Assembly: GCF_014191875.1 (NCBI RefSeq)
Contig: NZ_JACHXD010000003.1
Span: 62,001 to 126,000, forward strand
Reading direction: 5' to 3'
Length of the DNA stretch: 64,000 nt
DNA from: Pseudoduganella violacea
Lineage (GTDB): Bacteria > Pseudomonadota > Gammaproteobacteria > Burkholderiales > Burkholderiaceae_D
Made by a program: the position numbers and the translations under genes. Under the pieces are notes generated by a model that was not told the origin of the DNA, did not search any database, and saw only the letters and a list, made by a program, of their open reading frames with translations. Shown here piece by piece: positions 50,804 to 59,876 of this stretch; the first letter of the stretch is position 1, and each line of letters opens with the position of its first letter.

Positions 50804-51823
50804 ATGGCTGCACCTGTACTCATTATCGGCGGTTCCGGCGTTGTTGGCGCACGCGCGGCGCGCACCCTGCACCAGTTGCATCCCAAGCTGCCCATCGTGC
50901 TCGGCGCCCGCGATCGGGACAAGGCCGGCGCCGTGGCGCGCGGGATCGATCCCGCCACGGTCAGCGCCGCGCGTATCGATTTGAGCCGTCCCGACCTGGG
51001 CCTGCCCGCCGACGCGGCCTTCAGCGCCGTCGCCGTCTTCCTCAAGGACGATACCTTGAATTCGCTGAAATACGCGCAAGCCCATGGCCTGCCTTATATG
51101 AGCGTCTCCAGCGGCACCTTCGAGCTGGGACCGGAAGTGGCGCACTATATCCACCATCCCCAGGCCAGCGCCATCCTGCTGGGCAGCCAGTGGCTGGCCG
51201 GCGCGGCCACCCTGCCCATCCTGCATTTCGTGCGCGAATTCGCGCGCGTCGATGCCATCCGCATCGGCGTGCTGCTCGACGAGCAGGATATGGGCGGTCC
51301 CGCCGCCTATGCCGACTACGAGCGCATTATCGGCAAATCGCCGCATACGCTGGTGCTCAGCGGCGGCAAGTACCGCTGGATCGCCAGCGGCGACAACGGC
51401 AGCACCCTGGTCAGCGTGGACGGCGTGCCCCTGCCCGCCCAGCCTTACGCGCCCTTCGACGTCATCAGCCTCGGCGCGGCCACCGGCGCGCGCGATGTGC
51501 GGCTCGATATCGCGCTGGGCGAATCGGCCAGCCGCCGCCGCGGCGCCGCCTTCTCCACCGAAATCATCGTCGAGCTGAGCGGGCGCGATGCCGACGGCAC
51601 GGCGCGCCAGGTGCGGCATGAGCTGGTGCACCCCGCGGGCCAGGCGGCGCTGACGGCGCTGGGCGTGGCGCTCGGCATCGAACGGCTGCTGGGACTGGAT
51701 GGCCGCGCAGCGCCCGGCCCCGGCCTGTACTTCCCCGAGACCCTGATCGCGCCAGGCTATATGCTCGAACGCCTGCGCGAAAGCGGCGCCCTGCTGGAGC
51801 GCCTGGAACTGGCGCCAGCCTGA
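50804..51823 (+). CDS. NAD(P)-binding saccharopine-dehydrogenase-like protein
   Basis: 339 aa. The Rossmann motif VLIIGGSGVVGARAARTL is at residues 5-22, with a typical Ala-rich N-terminal half and a mixed C-terminal half. The family includes saccharopine dehydrogenases and trans-acting enoyl reductases; the substrate cannot be told. GGAGG lies 4 nt upstream. It is divergent from the Rieske-fusion gene. A weak hairpin (TTTTGGCC...GGCCAAAA, 51846-51882) follows and may end its transcript. Confidence 0.8.
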   Translation: MAAPVLIIGGSGVVGARAARTLHQLHPKLPIVLGARDRDKAGAVARGIDPATVSAARIDLSRPDLGLPADAAFSAVAVFLKDDTLNSLKYAQAHGLPYMSVSSGTFELGPEVAHYIHHPQASAILLGSQWLAGAATLPILHFVREFARVDAIRIGVLLDEQDMGGPAAYADYERIIGKSPHTLVLSGGKYRWIASGDNGSTLVSVDGVPLPAQPYAPFDVISLGAATGARDVRLDIALGESASRRRGAAFSTEIIVELSGRDADGTARQVRHELVHPAGQAALTALGVALGIERLLGLDGRAAPGPGLYFPETLIAPGYMLERLRESGALLERLELAPA

Positions 51824-52128
51824 GTCGGCAAGTACTAAGGACCGCTTTTGGCCGGTGCATACCACTTGAAACCAGGCCAAAACTGGTCCGCACAATTTAA
51901 CAGATTTGTTATTTTCTTATGCGCGAATTACTGCATTGCAGCAGATTTTCTCATAGGGAGGGCGGGAAAAATCCACTTTTCGAATTGCAAAATTAATATT
52001 ATTAGCATTTCGAAACTGGTATTACAGTGGATGAATTTAATGAAACCACTTGACTACCACTTTGTGCCACCGCATTCTCGTCCCTGCTTTTCCACGCGTA
52101 GGGGTTTACTTACAATCAGGAGACAATA
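51824..52128. other. 305-nt AT-rich leader of the chitinase cluster
   Basis: Non-coding. It includes a TTTTGGCC/GGCCAAAA inverted repeat (51846-51882), overlapped by ACCAG-N7-CTGGT (51871-51887) that could be an operator, then an AT-rich core around 51890-52030. The ribosome-binding site is AGGAG just before the chitinase start. No coding potential is seen. The low GC relative to its neighbours suggests a complex promoter for the chitinase genes. Confidence 0.45.
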
Positions 52129-53823
52129 ATGCGACACGCTATAAGGGCGAACAGCCTGGTCATTGGCATCATCGGCAGCATGCTTGCTGCCTGCGGCGGC
52201 GGCGGCGGCGGAACGGACGCCGGCATCTCGGGAAAAACGCAAGCGGCGCCCATGGCGGCGGCCGCCTGCGCGGCATGGAGTTCCAGCCAGGTCTACACCG
52301 CAGGCGACTGCGTGACCTACGGCGGCAAAACCTATAAAGCCAAGTGGTGGACCCAGAACAATGTTCCGGGCGCCGACCAGTGGGGTCCATGGCAGTTGCA
52401 GACCGACACGCCAACGCCAACTCCAACGCCGACGCCGACTCCCACGCCAACCCCAACGCCGACGCCCACGCCGACACCCACCCCTACTCCAACCCCAACA
52501 CCCACCCCGACGCCGACGCCAACGCCGCCCGGCCGCGAAATCGGTTCCTACTTTGCACAGTGGGGCGTCTACGGCCGCGCCTACGAGGTGGCCGACATCC
52601 ACACCACCAAGACCCCGGTCAACGGCGTGCAGACCAGCATCGCCGACCAGCTCACCTTCATCAACTACGCCTTCGGCAACGTCTACGCCAAGAACGGCGG
52701 CTATGAATGCGATATGGTCACCAAGACCGAGACCGGCAACCAGTCGCCACCACCGGCCGACGCCGGCACCGGCGGCGATGCCTGGGCCGACTACCAGCGC
52801 CAGCCGGCGCGTACCGTCAACGGCCAGACCGTGCCGTGGGACGCCAAGCTGTCGGGCAACTTCCTGCAGCTGAAACTGCTCAAGCAAGCGCACCCGAACC
52901 TGAAAGTGTTCATCTCGCTGGGCGGCTGGACCTGGTCGAAATACTTCTCGGCCGCGGCCAAGACCGACGCGCTGCGCAAGCAGCTGGCCAAATCCTGCGT
53001 CAAGCAATTCATCGCCGGCGACCTGCCGGTGCAGGATGGACGCGGCGGCCCCGGCACCGGCAAGGGTGTGTTTGACGGCATCGACATCGACTGGGAATAC
53101 CCGGGCGGCGGCGGCCAGCCGTACAACACGGTGGACGCGGTGAACGACAAGCACAACTTCACGCTGCTGATGCAGGCCTTCCGTGAAGAACTGGACGCGC
53201 AAGGCACCAAGGATGGCAAGCGCTACCTGCTGACCGCCGCCGTCGGCGCCGGCGTGGACAAGATCAACAACACCGAACCGGCCCTGTACCAGCAGTACAT
53301 GGACTGGGTCAACTTGATGACCTACGACTTCCACGGCGCCTGGGAAAACACCACCAACTTCCACTCGCCGCTGTACCACGACCCAGCCGATCCATCGACC
53401 GGCAATGTCGCCAAGTACAACACCCACGACGGCATCACCGCCCTGGTGGCCGCCGGCATGCCGAAGAACAAGATCCTGCTCGGCGTACCGTTCTACGGAC
53501 GCGGCTGGAAGAACGTGCCGGCCGGCCCCAACGGCAACGGCCTGTACCAGACGGCAGGCGGCGGCGCCAACGGCGCCTGGGAAACCGGCATCGAGGATTA
53601 CAAGGTTCTCGTAGGCAAGGCCGGCACCCGCACCTACCACCCCGTCACCAAGCAACTCTTCCTCTACACCACCACGGGTGAATGGTGGAGCTACGACGAC
53701 GCCACCGTGATCGGCACGAAGATGCAATACATGCGCGATCAAGGCCTGCGCGGCGCCTTCTCCTGGGAGCTGGACGGCGACGCCAGCGGCGCCCTGACCA
53801 GCGAAGTCTGGAAAGGCCGCTAA
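52129..53823 (+). CDS. GH18 chitinase lipoprotein with N-terminal CBM5/12
   Basis: 564 aa. The lipobox is LAAC at Cys22, followed by Gly-rich sequence. A CBM5/12 chitin-binding module spans about 45-92 (WSSSQVYTAGDCVTYGGKTY, then KAKWWTQ), and a 20-fold Thr-Pro linker runs about 94-133. The GH18 domain (about 136-564) has the SxGG-type VFISLGGWTWS and the catalytic DxxDxDxE (FDGIDIDWEYP, Glu323). The +2 residue is Gly, so outer-membrane anchoring is expected; it would hydrolyse chitin at the cell surface or in the periplasm. It is the first gene of the cluster. REP units C and D follow it. Confidence 0.94.
   Translation: MRHAIRANSLVIGIIGSMLAACGGGGGGTDAGISGKTQAAPMAAAACAAWSSSQVYTAGDCVTYGGKTYKAKWWTQNNVPGADQWGPWQLQTDTPTPTPTPTPTPTPTPTPTPTPTPTPTPTPTPTPTPTPTPPGREIGSYFAQWGVYGRAYEVADIHTTKTPVNGVQTSIADQLTFINYAFGNVYAKNGGYECDMVTKTETGNQSPPPADAGTGGDAWADYQRQPARTVNGQTVPWDAKLSGNFLQLKLLKQAHPNLKVFISLGGWTWSKYFSAAAKTDALRKQLAKSCVKQFIAGDLPVQDGRGGPGTGKGVFDGIDIDWEYPGGGGQPYNTVDAVNDKHNFTLLMQAFREELDAQGTKDGKRYLLTAAVGAGVDKINNTEPALYQQYMDWVNLMTYDFHGAWENTTNFHSPLYHDPADPSTGNVAKYNTHDGITALVAAGMPKNKILLGVPFYGRGWKNVPAGPNGNGLYQTAGGGANGAWETGIEDYKVLVGKAGTRTYHPVTKQLFLYTTTGEWWSYDDATVIGTKMQYMRDQGLRGAFSWELDGDASGALTSEVWKGR
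52408..52527 (+). repeat. 120-nt Thr-Pro linker microsatellite in the first chitinase
   Basis: Twenty ACN-CCN codon pairs (third positions vary) encode an uninterrupted Thr-Pro linker. A linker of the same length, also 120 nt, occurs in the second GH18 gene at 55292-55411. Confidence 0.85.
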
Positions 53824-53830
53824 GCCCACC

Positions 53831-53882
53831 GCCGAGCCCGTGTCCACCGTGGTGCCAGGCACCATGCGGACACGAGCTCGGC
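53831..53882. repeat. REP-like palindrome unit C, downstream of the first chitinase
   Basis: Core GTGTCC...GGTGCCAGGCACC...GGACAC (53840-53873) flanked by GCCGAGC/GCTCGGC, giving a long stem-loop 8 nt after the chitinase stop. It could act as its terminator. It belongs to the same family as units A, B and D. Confidence 0.7.
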
Positions 53883-53910
53883 CTTAGCTGCCCTGTCCTA
53901 AAGATGAGAC

Positions 53911-53952
53911 CGTGTCCAATGGGTGCCTGGCACCAATCGGACACGAGCTCGA
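53911..53952. repeat. REP-like palindrome unit D, upstream of the cupin gene
   Basis: Core GTGTCC...GGTGCCTGGCACC...GGACAC (53912-53944), followed like unit C by GAGCTCG. It ends 17 nt before the cupin-like start codon. Confidence 0.7.
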
Positions 53953-53969
53953 CCATTCGAGGAGGGAGT

Positions 53970-54995
53970 ATGAAACGTCGTGCGACGGTGCATCAGTTGC
54001 GCAATATCGGAGACGATTGGCGGCGCTGGATCGGGGAGAATCTGATCCTGGGTACGCACCCGGAGGCGCTGGCCGGCATCCTGCAGCAAAACGGCATCTC
54101 AGCCATCGAGGCCGCCCATGAGATCGAGGCGGCGCTGCGCAGCCCCTATCTGCAAGGTTCGCAACGCCTGCGCAACCGGCTCGCCAAACGCGATTGGGTG
54201 ATCGGCATCCAGGCGCAATTGAACCGGCTGGCGCCCATCCATATTCCGCGCCGCGAGAAGCTGTCGCGCGAAGACTTCCTGCAGCAGCACTATGCGCTGA
54301 ACCGTCCCGTCATCATCACCGGCATGCTGGACGATTGCCCCGCGCGCAGCAAATGGACGCTGGATTTCTTCGCCAGCCAGTTCGGCGAACGCAGCGTCGA
54401 AGTGCAGTTCGGCCGCAACGCCGACCAGGACTATGAAATGAACAGCATCGCCCACAAGCGCCAGATTCCATTCGGCGAGTTCGTGGAGCTGGTGCGCAGC
54501 AGCGGCCATACCAACGATTTCTACATGACGGCCAATAACGATTCGCGCAACCGCCACGCGCTGCGCGAGCTGTGGGCCGACGTGCCGGCCCTGCCCGAGT
54601 ACTTGAAGCCGGCCGGCGAGCAGCAGGGCTTTTTCTGGTTCGGCCCGGCCGGCACCATCACCCCCTTCCACCATGACCTGACCAATAACTTCATGGTGCA
54701 GATCATGGGCCGTAAGCGCGTGCGCCTGATCGCGCCCTGCGACACGCCGCGCTTGTACAACCAGCGCCACTGCTTTACCCCGGTCGATGGCCGCGCCATC
54801 GATGTGCAGCGCTATCCGGACATGGCGGGTGTTCCGGTACTGGACTGCGTTCTGGAACCAGGCGAGATCCTGTTCCTGCCGGTGGGCTGGTGGCATTTCG
54901 TCGAGGGTCTGGATATTTCCGTGACCATCGCCGCGACCCACTTCTTGTGGGACAACGATTTCTATAGCAATTACCCGCCTAATCACGATTTCTAA
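53970..54995 (+). CDS. JmjC-like cupin (Cupin_8 / FIH-type) oxygenase
   Basis: 341 aa, no signal peptide. The C-terminal JmjC-like barrel (about 110-330) has the opening LNRPVIITGMLDDCPA, then the iron-binding HxD in TPFHHDLTNNF (His234, Asp236), and the distal His in GWWHFVE (His309). Proteins of this type are Fe(II)/2-oxoglutarate hydroxylases acting on protein side chains or small molecules. It sits between two chitinase genes: GGAGG precedes its start, and the second GH18 gene begins 14 nt after its stop, so it belongs to the operon. What it modifies is unknown. Confidence 0.85.
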   Translation: MKRRATVHQLRNIGDDWRRWIGENLILGTHPEALAGILQQNGISAIEAAHEIEAALRSPYLQGSQRLRNRLAKRDWVIGIQAQLNRLAPIHIPRREKLSREDFLQQHYALNRPVIITGMLDDCPARSKWTLDFFASQFGERSVEVQFGRNADQDYEMNSIAHKRQIPFGEFVELVRSSGHTNDFYMTANNDSRNRHALRELWADVPALPEYLKPAGEQQGFFWFGPAGTITPFHHDLTNNFMVQIMGRKRVRLIAPCDTPRLYNQRHCFTPVDGRAIDVQRYPDMAGVPVLDCVLEPGEILFLPVGWWHFVEGLDISVTIAATHFLWDNDFYSNYPPNHDF

Positions 54996-55009
54996 AAAAC
55001 GGAGACAGA

Positions 55010-57385
55010 ATGAAAACCTACAGCACCTTACTCATGGTCTTGCTGGGCGGCGCCCTGGCGGCATGCGGCGGTGGCGGCGGCGGCGACAATAGCGCCAGCG
55101 CGCCCACCGGCACGCGCCTGGCCGCCGCCCCTGCGCCCGCTCCGGCCGCCGCCTGCGCCGAGTGGAGCGCCAGCCAGGTCTACACGGCAGGCGCCTGCGT
55201 CACGTATCAAGGCAAGACCTATACCGCCAAATGGTGGACCCAGAACAATGCGCCGGGCGCCGACCAGTGGGGCCCATGGCAGTTGCAAACCACGCCGACG
55301 CCAACACCAACGCCAACCCCGACGCCCACACCCACGCCGACTCCAACGCCGACTCCAACCCCGACGCCCACCCCAACTCCCACCCCCACGCCAACACCGA
55401 CGCCCACGCCTGTGGCCTGCCGTCCCGACGGCCTGGTTTCCGGCGTCACCAATGTGCCATATTGCGGCGTCTACGATGCCGATGGCCGCGAGAAGCTGGC
55501 CAATGGCCTGCAGCGCCGCATCGTCGGCTACTTCACCAGCTGGCGCACCGGCAAGAACGGCGCGCCGTCCTACCTGGTGACCGACATCCCGTGGGAAAAG
55601 CTGACCCACATCAATTACGCCTTCGCCGGCGTGGACAAGAGCACCTTCAAGGTCAAGCTGGGCAGCGGGCCGGATAACCCCGATACCGGCGTCACCTGGC
55701 CCGACATTCCGGCCGCCGCCATGGACCCCAGCTTGCCGTACAAGGGCCACTTCAATCTGTTCAGCCAGTACAAGAAACGCTATCCGGGCGTGAAGCTGAT
55801 GCTCTCGGTGGGCGGCTGGGCCGACAGCGGCGGCTTCTATCCGGCCACCACCAATGCCGACGGCAGCATCAACACGGCCGGCATCAACACCCTGGCCGAT
55901 TCGATGGTGGCCTTCCTGCGCCAGTATCCCTTCTTCGACGGCATCGACATCGACTACGAGCACCCGACCACGAACAACGAGGCCGGCAACCCGCTCGACT
56001 TCGGCCTGTCGAAACCGCGCCTGGCCGGCTTGATGAAGAGCTATAACCAGCTGCTCAAAGTGGTGCGCGACAAGCTCGACACCGCCGCCGTGGCCGACAA
56101 CCGCTACTATCTGCTGACCATCGCCGGTTCCGCTTCGGGCTGGGTGCTGCGCGGCGAGGAAAACCTGTCCGGCCTGAAGCACCTGGACTACGCCAGCCTG
56201 ATGTCGTATGACCTGCATGGCGGCTGGAACCAGTTCGTCGGCCCCAACGCCGCCCTGTTCGACGACGGCAACGACGGCGAACTGCGCGCCGCCAACGCCT
56301 ACTCCTACGGCGGCATCGGCTACCTGAACGTGGACTGGGCTTACCGCTACTACCGCGGCGCGCTGCAGGCAGGCCGCATCAATATCGGCGTGCCTTACTA
56401 CACCCGCGGCTGGCGCGACGTGAACGGCGGCAGCAACGGCCTGTGGGGCACCACCGCCCTGGTCAACGACACCGTGGTCTGCGCCGGCACCAAGTCCTGC
56501 GGCACGGGCGCCATCGGCATCGACAATGTCTGGCATGACCTCGACACCAACGGCAAGCCCCTGCCTGGCGGCGGCAACCCGCTGTGGCATGCGCTGAACC
56601 TGCAGAACGCCATCGTGCCGGACTACCTGGATGCCTACGGCGTCACCGAGAAAACCCTGACCGGCACCTACCAGGCGAACTACAACGCCACCCTGGTGGC
56701 GCCGTGGCTGTGGAACGCCACGCGCAAGGTCTTCATCTCGACCGAAACCACGCAGTCCATCGCCACCAAGGCCAAGTACATCGTCGACAACAATATCGGC
56801 GGCATCATGATCTGGGAACTGGCGGGCGACTACGATTGGCATCCGTCGAAAAACGGCGGCAAGGGCGAGTACTTCATGGGCTACACCCTGACCACCAATG
56901 TGTTCAACGCCTTCAAGGCGGCCGGCCCGTATGGCCACAAGCGCGCCGAAAGCCCGATTCCGGCCACCAGCGCCAAGGTCAGCATTGCGCTGGGCAGCTG
57001 GGCCTTGGGCGACAGCAACTACCCGATCAACCCGGTGATGACGGTGACGAACAACAGCGCCACCGCCATCCCCGGCGGCTCGGTGGTGGAGTTCGACTAT
57101 CCGGTGTCGGCGCCGGCCAATATGAGCGACCAGTCGGGCTATGGACTGAAGGTGATCAAGGCCGGCTACACGGGGCCGAACAATATCGGCGGCTTCAAGG
57201 CCAACTTCAACCGCGCCCAGTTCACCATCCCGGCCTGGCAGTCGATCGCGCCGGGCGCCTCGGTGGCGCTGACCTTGAACTACCAGCTGCCGATTTCCGG
57301 TCCGCTGTCCTACACCATCACGGTGGGCGGCGTGCGCTATGCGCTGAGCAGCGAGTATCCGGAACTGCCGGTGGCCTTGCCATAA
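55010..57385 (+). CDS. GH18 chitinase lipoprotein with CBM5/12 and C-terminal module
   Basis: 791 aa. The lipobox is LAAC at Cys19, CBM5/12 spans about 45-90 (WSASQVYTAGACVTYQGKTY), and a 20-fold Thr-Pro linker about 95-134. A GH18 domain (about 165-640) has LMLSVGGWADSGG and the catalytic FDGIDIDYEHP (Glu317). A C-terminal immunoglobulin-like or CBM-type domain (about 655-791; ALGSWALGDSNYPINPVMTV) resembles that of ChiA-type enzymes. Secreted and lipid-anchored; hydrolyses chitin. It is 14 nt downstream of the cupin gene, in the same operon. Confidence 0.93.
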   Translation: MKTYSTLLMVLLGGALAACGGGGGGDNSASAPTGTRLAAAPAPAPAAACAEWSASQVYTAGACVTYQGKTYTAKWWTQNNAPGADQWGPWQLQTTPTPTPTPTPTPTPTPTPTPTPTPTPTPTPTPTPTPTPTPVACRPDGLVSGVTNVPYCGVYDADGREKLANGLQRRIVGYFTSWRTGKNGAPSYLVTDIPWEKLTHINYAFAGVDKSTFKVKLGSGPDNPDTGVTWPDIPAAAMDPSLPYKGHFNLFSQYKKRYPGVKLMLSVGGWADSGGFYPATTNADGSINTAGINTLADSMVAFLRQYPFFDGIDIDYEHPTTNNEAGNPLDFGLSKPRLAGLMKSYNQLLKVVRDKLDTAAVADNRYYLLTIAGSASGWVLRGEENLSGLKHLDYASLMSYDLHGGWNQFVGPNAALFDDGNDGELRAANAYSYGGIGYLNVDWAYRYYRGALQAGRINIGVPYYTRGWRDVNGGSNGLWGTTALVNDTVVCAGTKSCGTGAIGIDNVWHDLDTNGKPLPGGGNPLWHALNLQNAIVPDYLDAYGVTEKTLTGTYQANYNATLVAPWLWNATRKVFISTETTQSIATKAKYIVDNNIGGIMIWELAGDYDWHPSKNGGKGEYFMGYTLTTNVFNAFKAAGPYGHKRAESPIPATSAKVSIALGSWALGDSNYPINPVMTVTNNSATAIPGGSVVEFDYPVSAPANMSDQSGYGLKVIKAGYTGPNNIGGFKANFNRAQFTIPAWQSIAPGASVALTLNYQLPISGPLSYTITVGGVRYALSSEYPELPVALP
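55292..55411 (+). repeat. 120-nt Thr-Pro linker microsatellite in the second GH18 chitinase
   Basis: Twenty ACN-CCN pairs, the same length as the linker in the first chitinase, with different third-base choices. The shared length suggests selection or recombination rather than chance. Confidence 0.85.
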
Positions 57386-57491
57386 ACCGCGTTTGAAAAT
57401 CCGCGCACCGTGGCCCAGACCACGGGCGCGCCAGGCGGAGCACCGGGGCGATCAGCCCTGGCGCTCCGCTTCTTCCATCAAGGAGACAAAC

Positions 57492-58949
57492 ATGAAATCC
57501 CCCTTCCCGCTTGCGGCGCTGGGCCGCGCCCATCCTGCCGCTCTCGCCTCCGCCGTGCTGCCGGCCTTGCTGCTGGCCGCCTGCGGCGGCTCTTCCTCCG
57601 ACAATCCCGCCGGCGCCCAGCAGCACCAGGGCTTGCGCATGGCCGCCGCGTCGGCCGCCGCATCCTGTCCGGCCTGGAACAGCGGCCAGGTCTACACCGC
57701 CGGCATGTGCGCCATCTACCAGGGCAAGCAATACGAAGCCAAATGGTGGAACCAGGGCAGCACGCCGAACCAGGCCGATACTTACGGCCCATGGAAATAC
57801 GTCGCCGACGCGCCCGATCCGGACCCCGGTCCCGGCCCCGGCCCAGGACCGGGCGGCGTGCCGACCAAGGCCCAGGCCGAGGCCAAGGAAGTGGCGCTGA
57901 CCGACAACGACTTCTTCCGCAAGGTGAAGGCTTCCATCCGCACCCTGGACAATGCCGGTGTGGATGCCGTGACGCCGGGCGCGGCCTCCAATCCGCTCAA
58001 TGTGAAGCGGGTCGAACGCCTGCTGCCGGAAGCCAAATGGGAGTTCTACTTCTCCATCCGCGAAACCAGCTACACCTACCGCCGCTTCCTGCAGGCCATC
58101 GCCAAATTCCCCGCCATCTGCGACGACTACAGCGACGGCCGCAATGCCGACGCCATCTGCCGCCACAGCCTGGCCACCATGTTCGCCCACTTCGCCCAGG
58201 AGACCGGCGACCATAACGCCAGCATTCCGCTGCCGCAGTGGCGCCAGGGCCTGAAATATCTGCGCGAACTGGGATGCGAGGAAAACGGCCCGGGCTGCGG
58301 CTACAACACCGAATGCGCCGATCCGGTCTTCAACACCGTCTGGACCTGCGGCCGCAATGCCGATGGCAGCTACAAGAAATACTTCGGGCGCGGCGCCAAG
58401 CAGCTGTCCTACAACTACAACTACGGCCCCTTCTCGCAAGCGATGTACAAGGGCGACCAGTCGGTACTGCTGAAAGACCCGGACCTGGTGGCGTCGACCT
58501 GGCTGAATCTGGCCTCGGCCACCTTCTTCTTCGTCTTCCCGCAGCCGCCCAAACCCTCGATGCTGCATGTGCTGGATGGCACCTGGGTGCCGAACCAAGC
58601 CGACCGCACGGCCGGCGCGGGCAATAACTTCGCCACCACCATCATGATTATCAACGCCGAGTGCGGACAAGGCACGGAGAAGCCGGCGGCGCAGAACCGC
58701 ATCGACTACTACAAGCAGTTCGCGGCGGACCTGGGCTGGAATATCGGCAGCGAACAGCTCTCCTGCGCCAGCATGCAGCGCTTCGGGCCATCGAGTTCGG
58801 CGGCCTACAACATCTATTGGGAGAAGAACTGGAGTTCGGGCGGCGATTACCAGTGCCAGCTGGTGAGCTACCAGACGCCGTATAGCGCCCTTATCGCGGG
58901 CAACTACGTGAAGTGCGTGGAGAAGAACTGGAATGTCGTGCTGAAGTAA
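57492..58949 (+). CDS. GH19 chitinase lipoprotein with N-terminal CBM5/12
   Basis: 485 aa. The lipobox is LAAC at Cys31. A CBM5/12 spans about 56-98 (CPAWNSGQVYTAGMCAIYQG), followed by a short Asp-Pro/Gly-Pro linker (PDPDPGPGPGPG). The GH19 catalytic domain (about 125-485) has the general-acid Glu237 in FAHFAQETGDHN and the signature YFGRGAKQLSYNYNYGPFSQ. GH19 enzymes invert and cut chitin, complementing the retaining GH18 enzymes upstream. GGAG lies 6 nt before the start at 57492; a start at 57393 would add an unlikely Arg-rich leader. A strong hairpin follows the stop. Confidence 0.93.
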   Translation: MKSPFPLAALGRAHPAALASAVLPALLLAACGGSSSDNPAGAQQHQGLRMAAASAAASCPAWNSGQVYTAGMCAIYQGKQYEAKWWNQGSTPNQADTYGPWKYVADAPDPDPGPGPGPGPGGVPTKAQAEAKEVALTDNDFFRKVKASIRTLDNAGVDAVTPGAASNPLNVKRVERLLPEAKWEFYFSIRETSYTYRRFLQAIAKFPAICDDYSDGRNADAICRHSLATMFAHFAQETGDHNASIPLPQWRQGLKYLRELGCEENGPGCGYNTECADPVFNTVWTCGRNADGSYKKYFGRGAKQLSYNYNYGPFSQAMYKGDQSVLLKDPDLVASTWLNLASATFFFVFPQPPKPSMLHVLDGTWVPNQADRTAGAGNNFATTIMIINAECGQGTEKPAAQNRIDYYKQFAADLGWNIGSEQLSCASMQRFGPSSSAAYNIYWEKNWSSGGDYQCQLVSYQTPYSALIAGNYVKCVEKNWNVVLK

Positions 58950-58956
58950 GCCCCTG

Positions 58957-58990
58957 CGGACAGGCGGGCCATTCCACCCGCCTGTCCGCC
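58957..58990 (+). terminator. stem-loop after the GH19 chitinase gene
   Basis: Perfect 13-bp stem (GCGGACAGGCGGG / CCCGCCTGTCCGC) with an 8-nt loop, 7 nt after the stop codon. It lacks a long T-run, so it may act as a terminator or as an mRNA-stabilising stem. It also lies between convergent genes. Confidence 0.65.
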
Positions 58991-59047
58991 CAGCTAAAGG
59001 CCGCCCCTGACTAGGGACGCGCACGCCTTCATCGCTGATGGGCGGCC

Positions 59048-59644
59048 CTATCTGCTTTCGAGCCGCGAGCCACGCACGCTCACGCGGGCATACTGGCCGG
59101 CGCGACCAGCGCGCGGCAGCGTCAGCCAGTCGGCGGGAATGCCGCTGTTCAACACGTCTAGCAGCCAGGGCAACCGCTGTTTCATCTGGTCCACCTCGGC
59201 GCGAAGGCGGCGGGCGGGCAACAAAGCCAGCCATTCATAACCGAAGTTGCAATCGTAATTGCGGTTTCCACCCTTGCACAGGCTGAAGGCGATATCGCCC
59301 TCGACCACATTGGCTTCAAGGCGGGGAATGGCTTCCGGGCCGGCTTCGCCGTAACGGTAGCAAGTCTCGGGCAACATCGCAAAGGTCAAACCCAGTAAAG
59401 GCTTGCGCCGCAAAGGGAATTCGATTTCCACCGTGGGCCAGAGCGGGCCGCTGCGCCGCTGCAAGGCAATGGTGGTGGCCGAAACACTACGGCTCAGGTT
59501 GGCGGCATAGTCGGCATGACGCCGCAAACCGGCCGCTTCCAGTTCGGGCACCACTTCGTTCAGCACCAATTGGACGAGGTGGGCCAAATGGCCTGTCTGG
59601 CGGCCACGCCAACGTTCGAATCGCTCTATCTGGCTGCCCGCCAT
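59048..59644 (-). CDS. uncharacterised DUF4304-like protein
   Basis: 198 aa, soluble, Arg-rich N-terminus. Two beta-rich parts surround PTVEIEFPLRRKPLLGLTF and GDIAFSLCKGGNRNYDCNFGYEWL. The start at 59644 has AGGAGG 6 nt upstream; longer readings start inside unrelated DNA. I compare it only loosely with DUF4304-type proteins and do not assign a function. It converges with the GH19 chitinase. Confidence 0.55.
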   Translation of the reverse strand: MAGSQIERFERWRGRQTGHLAHLVQLVLNEVVPELEAAGLRRHADYAANLSRSVSATTIALQRRSGPLWPTVEIEFPLRRKPLLGLTFAMLPETCYRYGEAGPEAIPRLEANVVEGDIAFSLCKGGNRNYDCNFGYEWLALLPARRLRAEVDQMKQRLPWLLDVLNSGIPADWLTLPRAGRAGQYARVSVRGSRLESR

Positions 59645-59876
59645 CTGCTGCCTCCTTTTCCGACTTATCCGTTCGAGTATAGCGCGTCGGCATGCGAAAC
59701 TATTTTGGATATGCCGCGCCCGCCGGAAATATGCACTCAAATTCTTGAAAGACGATGGGCATATCTGGCTGAGGATCGCGACCAATATTCAGAAGCTCAT
59801 GATGGTAATAGTCCCATGCGCCTTATGCCACCCGAAAGACCACAATGACGGCGATGTTGTATATATACTTGTCGGC

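Noticed and set aside
55200..55452. Minus-strand open frames across the Thr-Pro microsatellite
   Set aside because: Low-complexity DNA gives Gly-Val repeats on the other strand; no start signal or family match.
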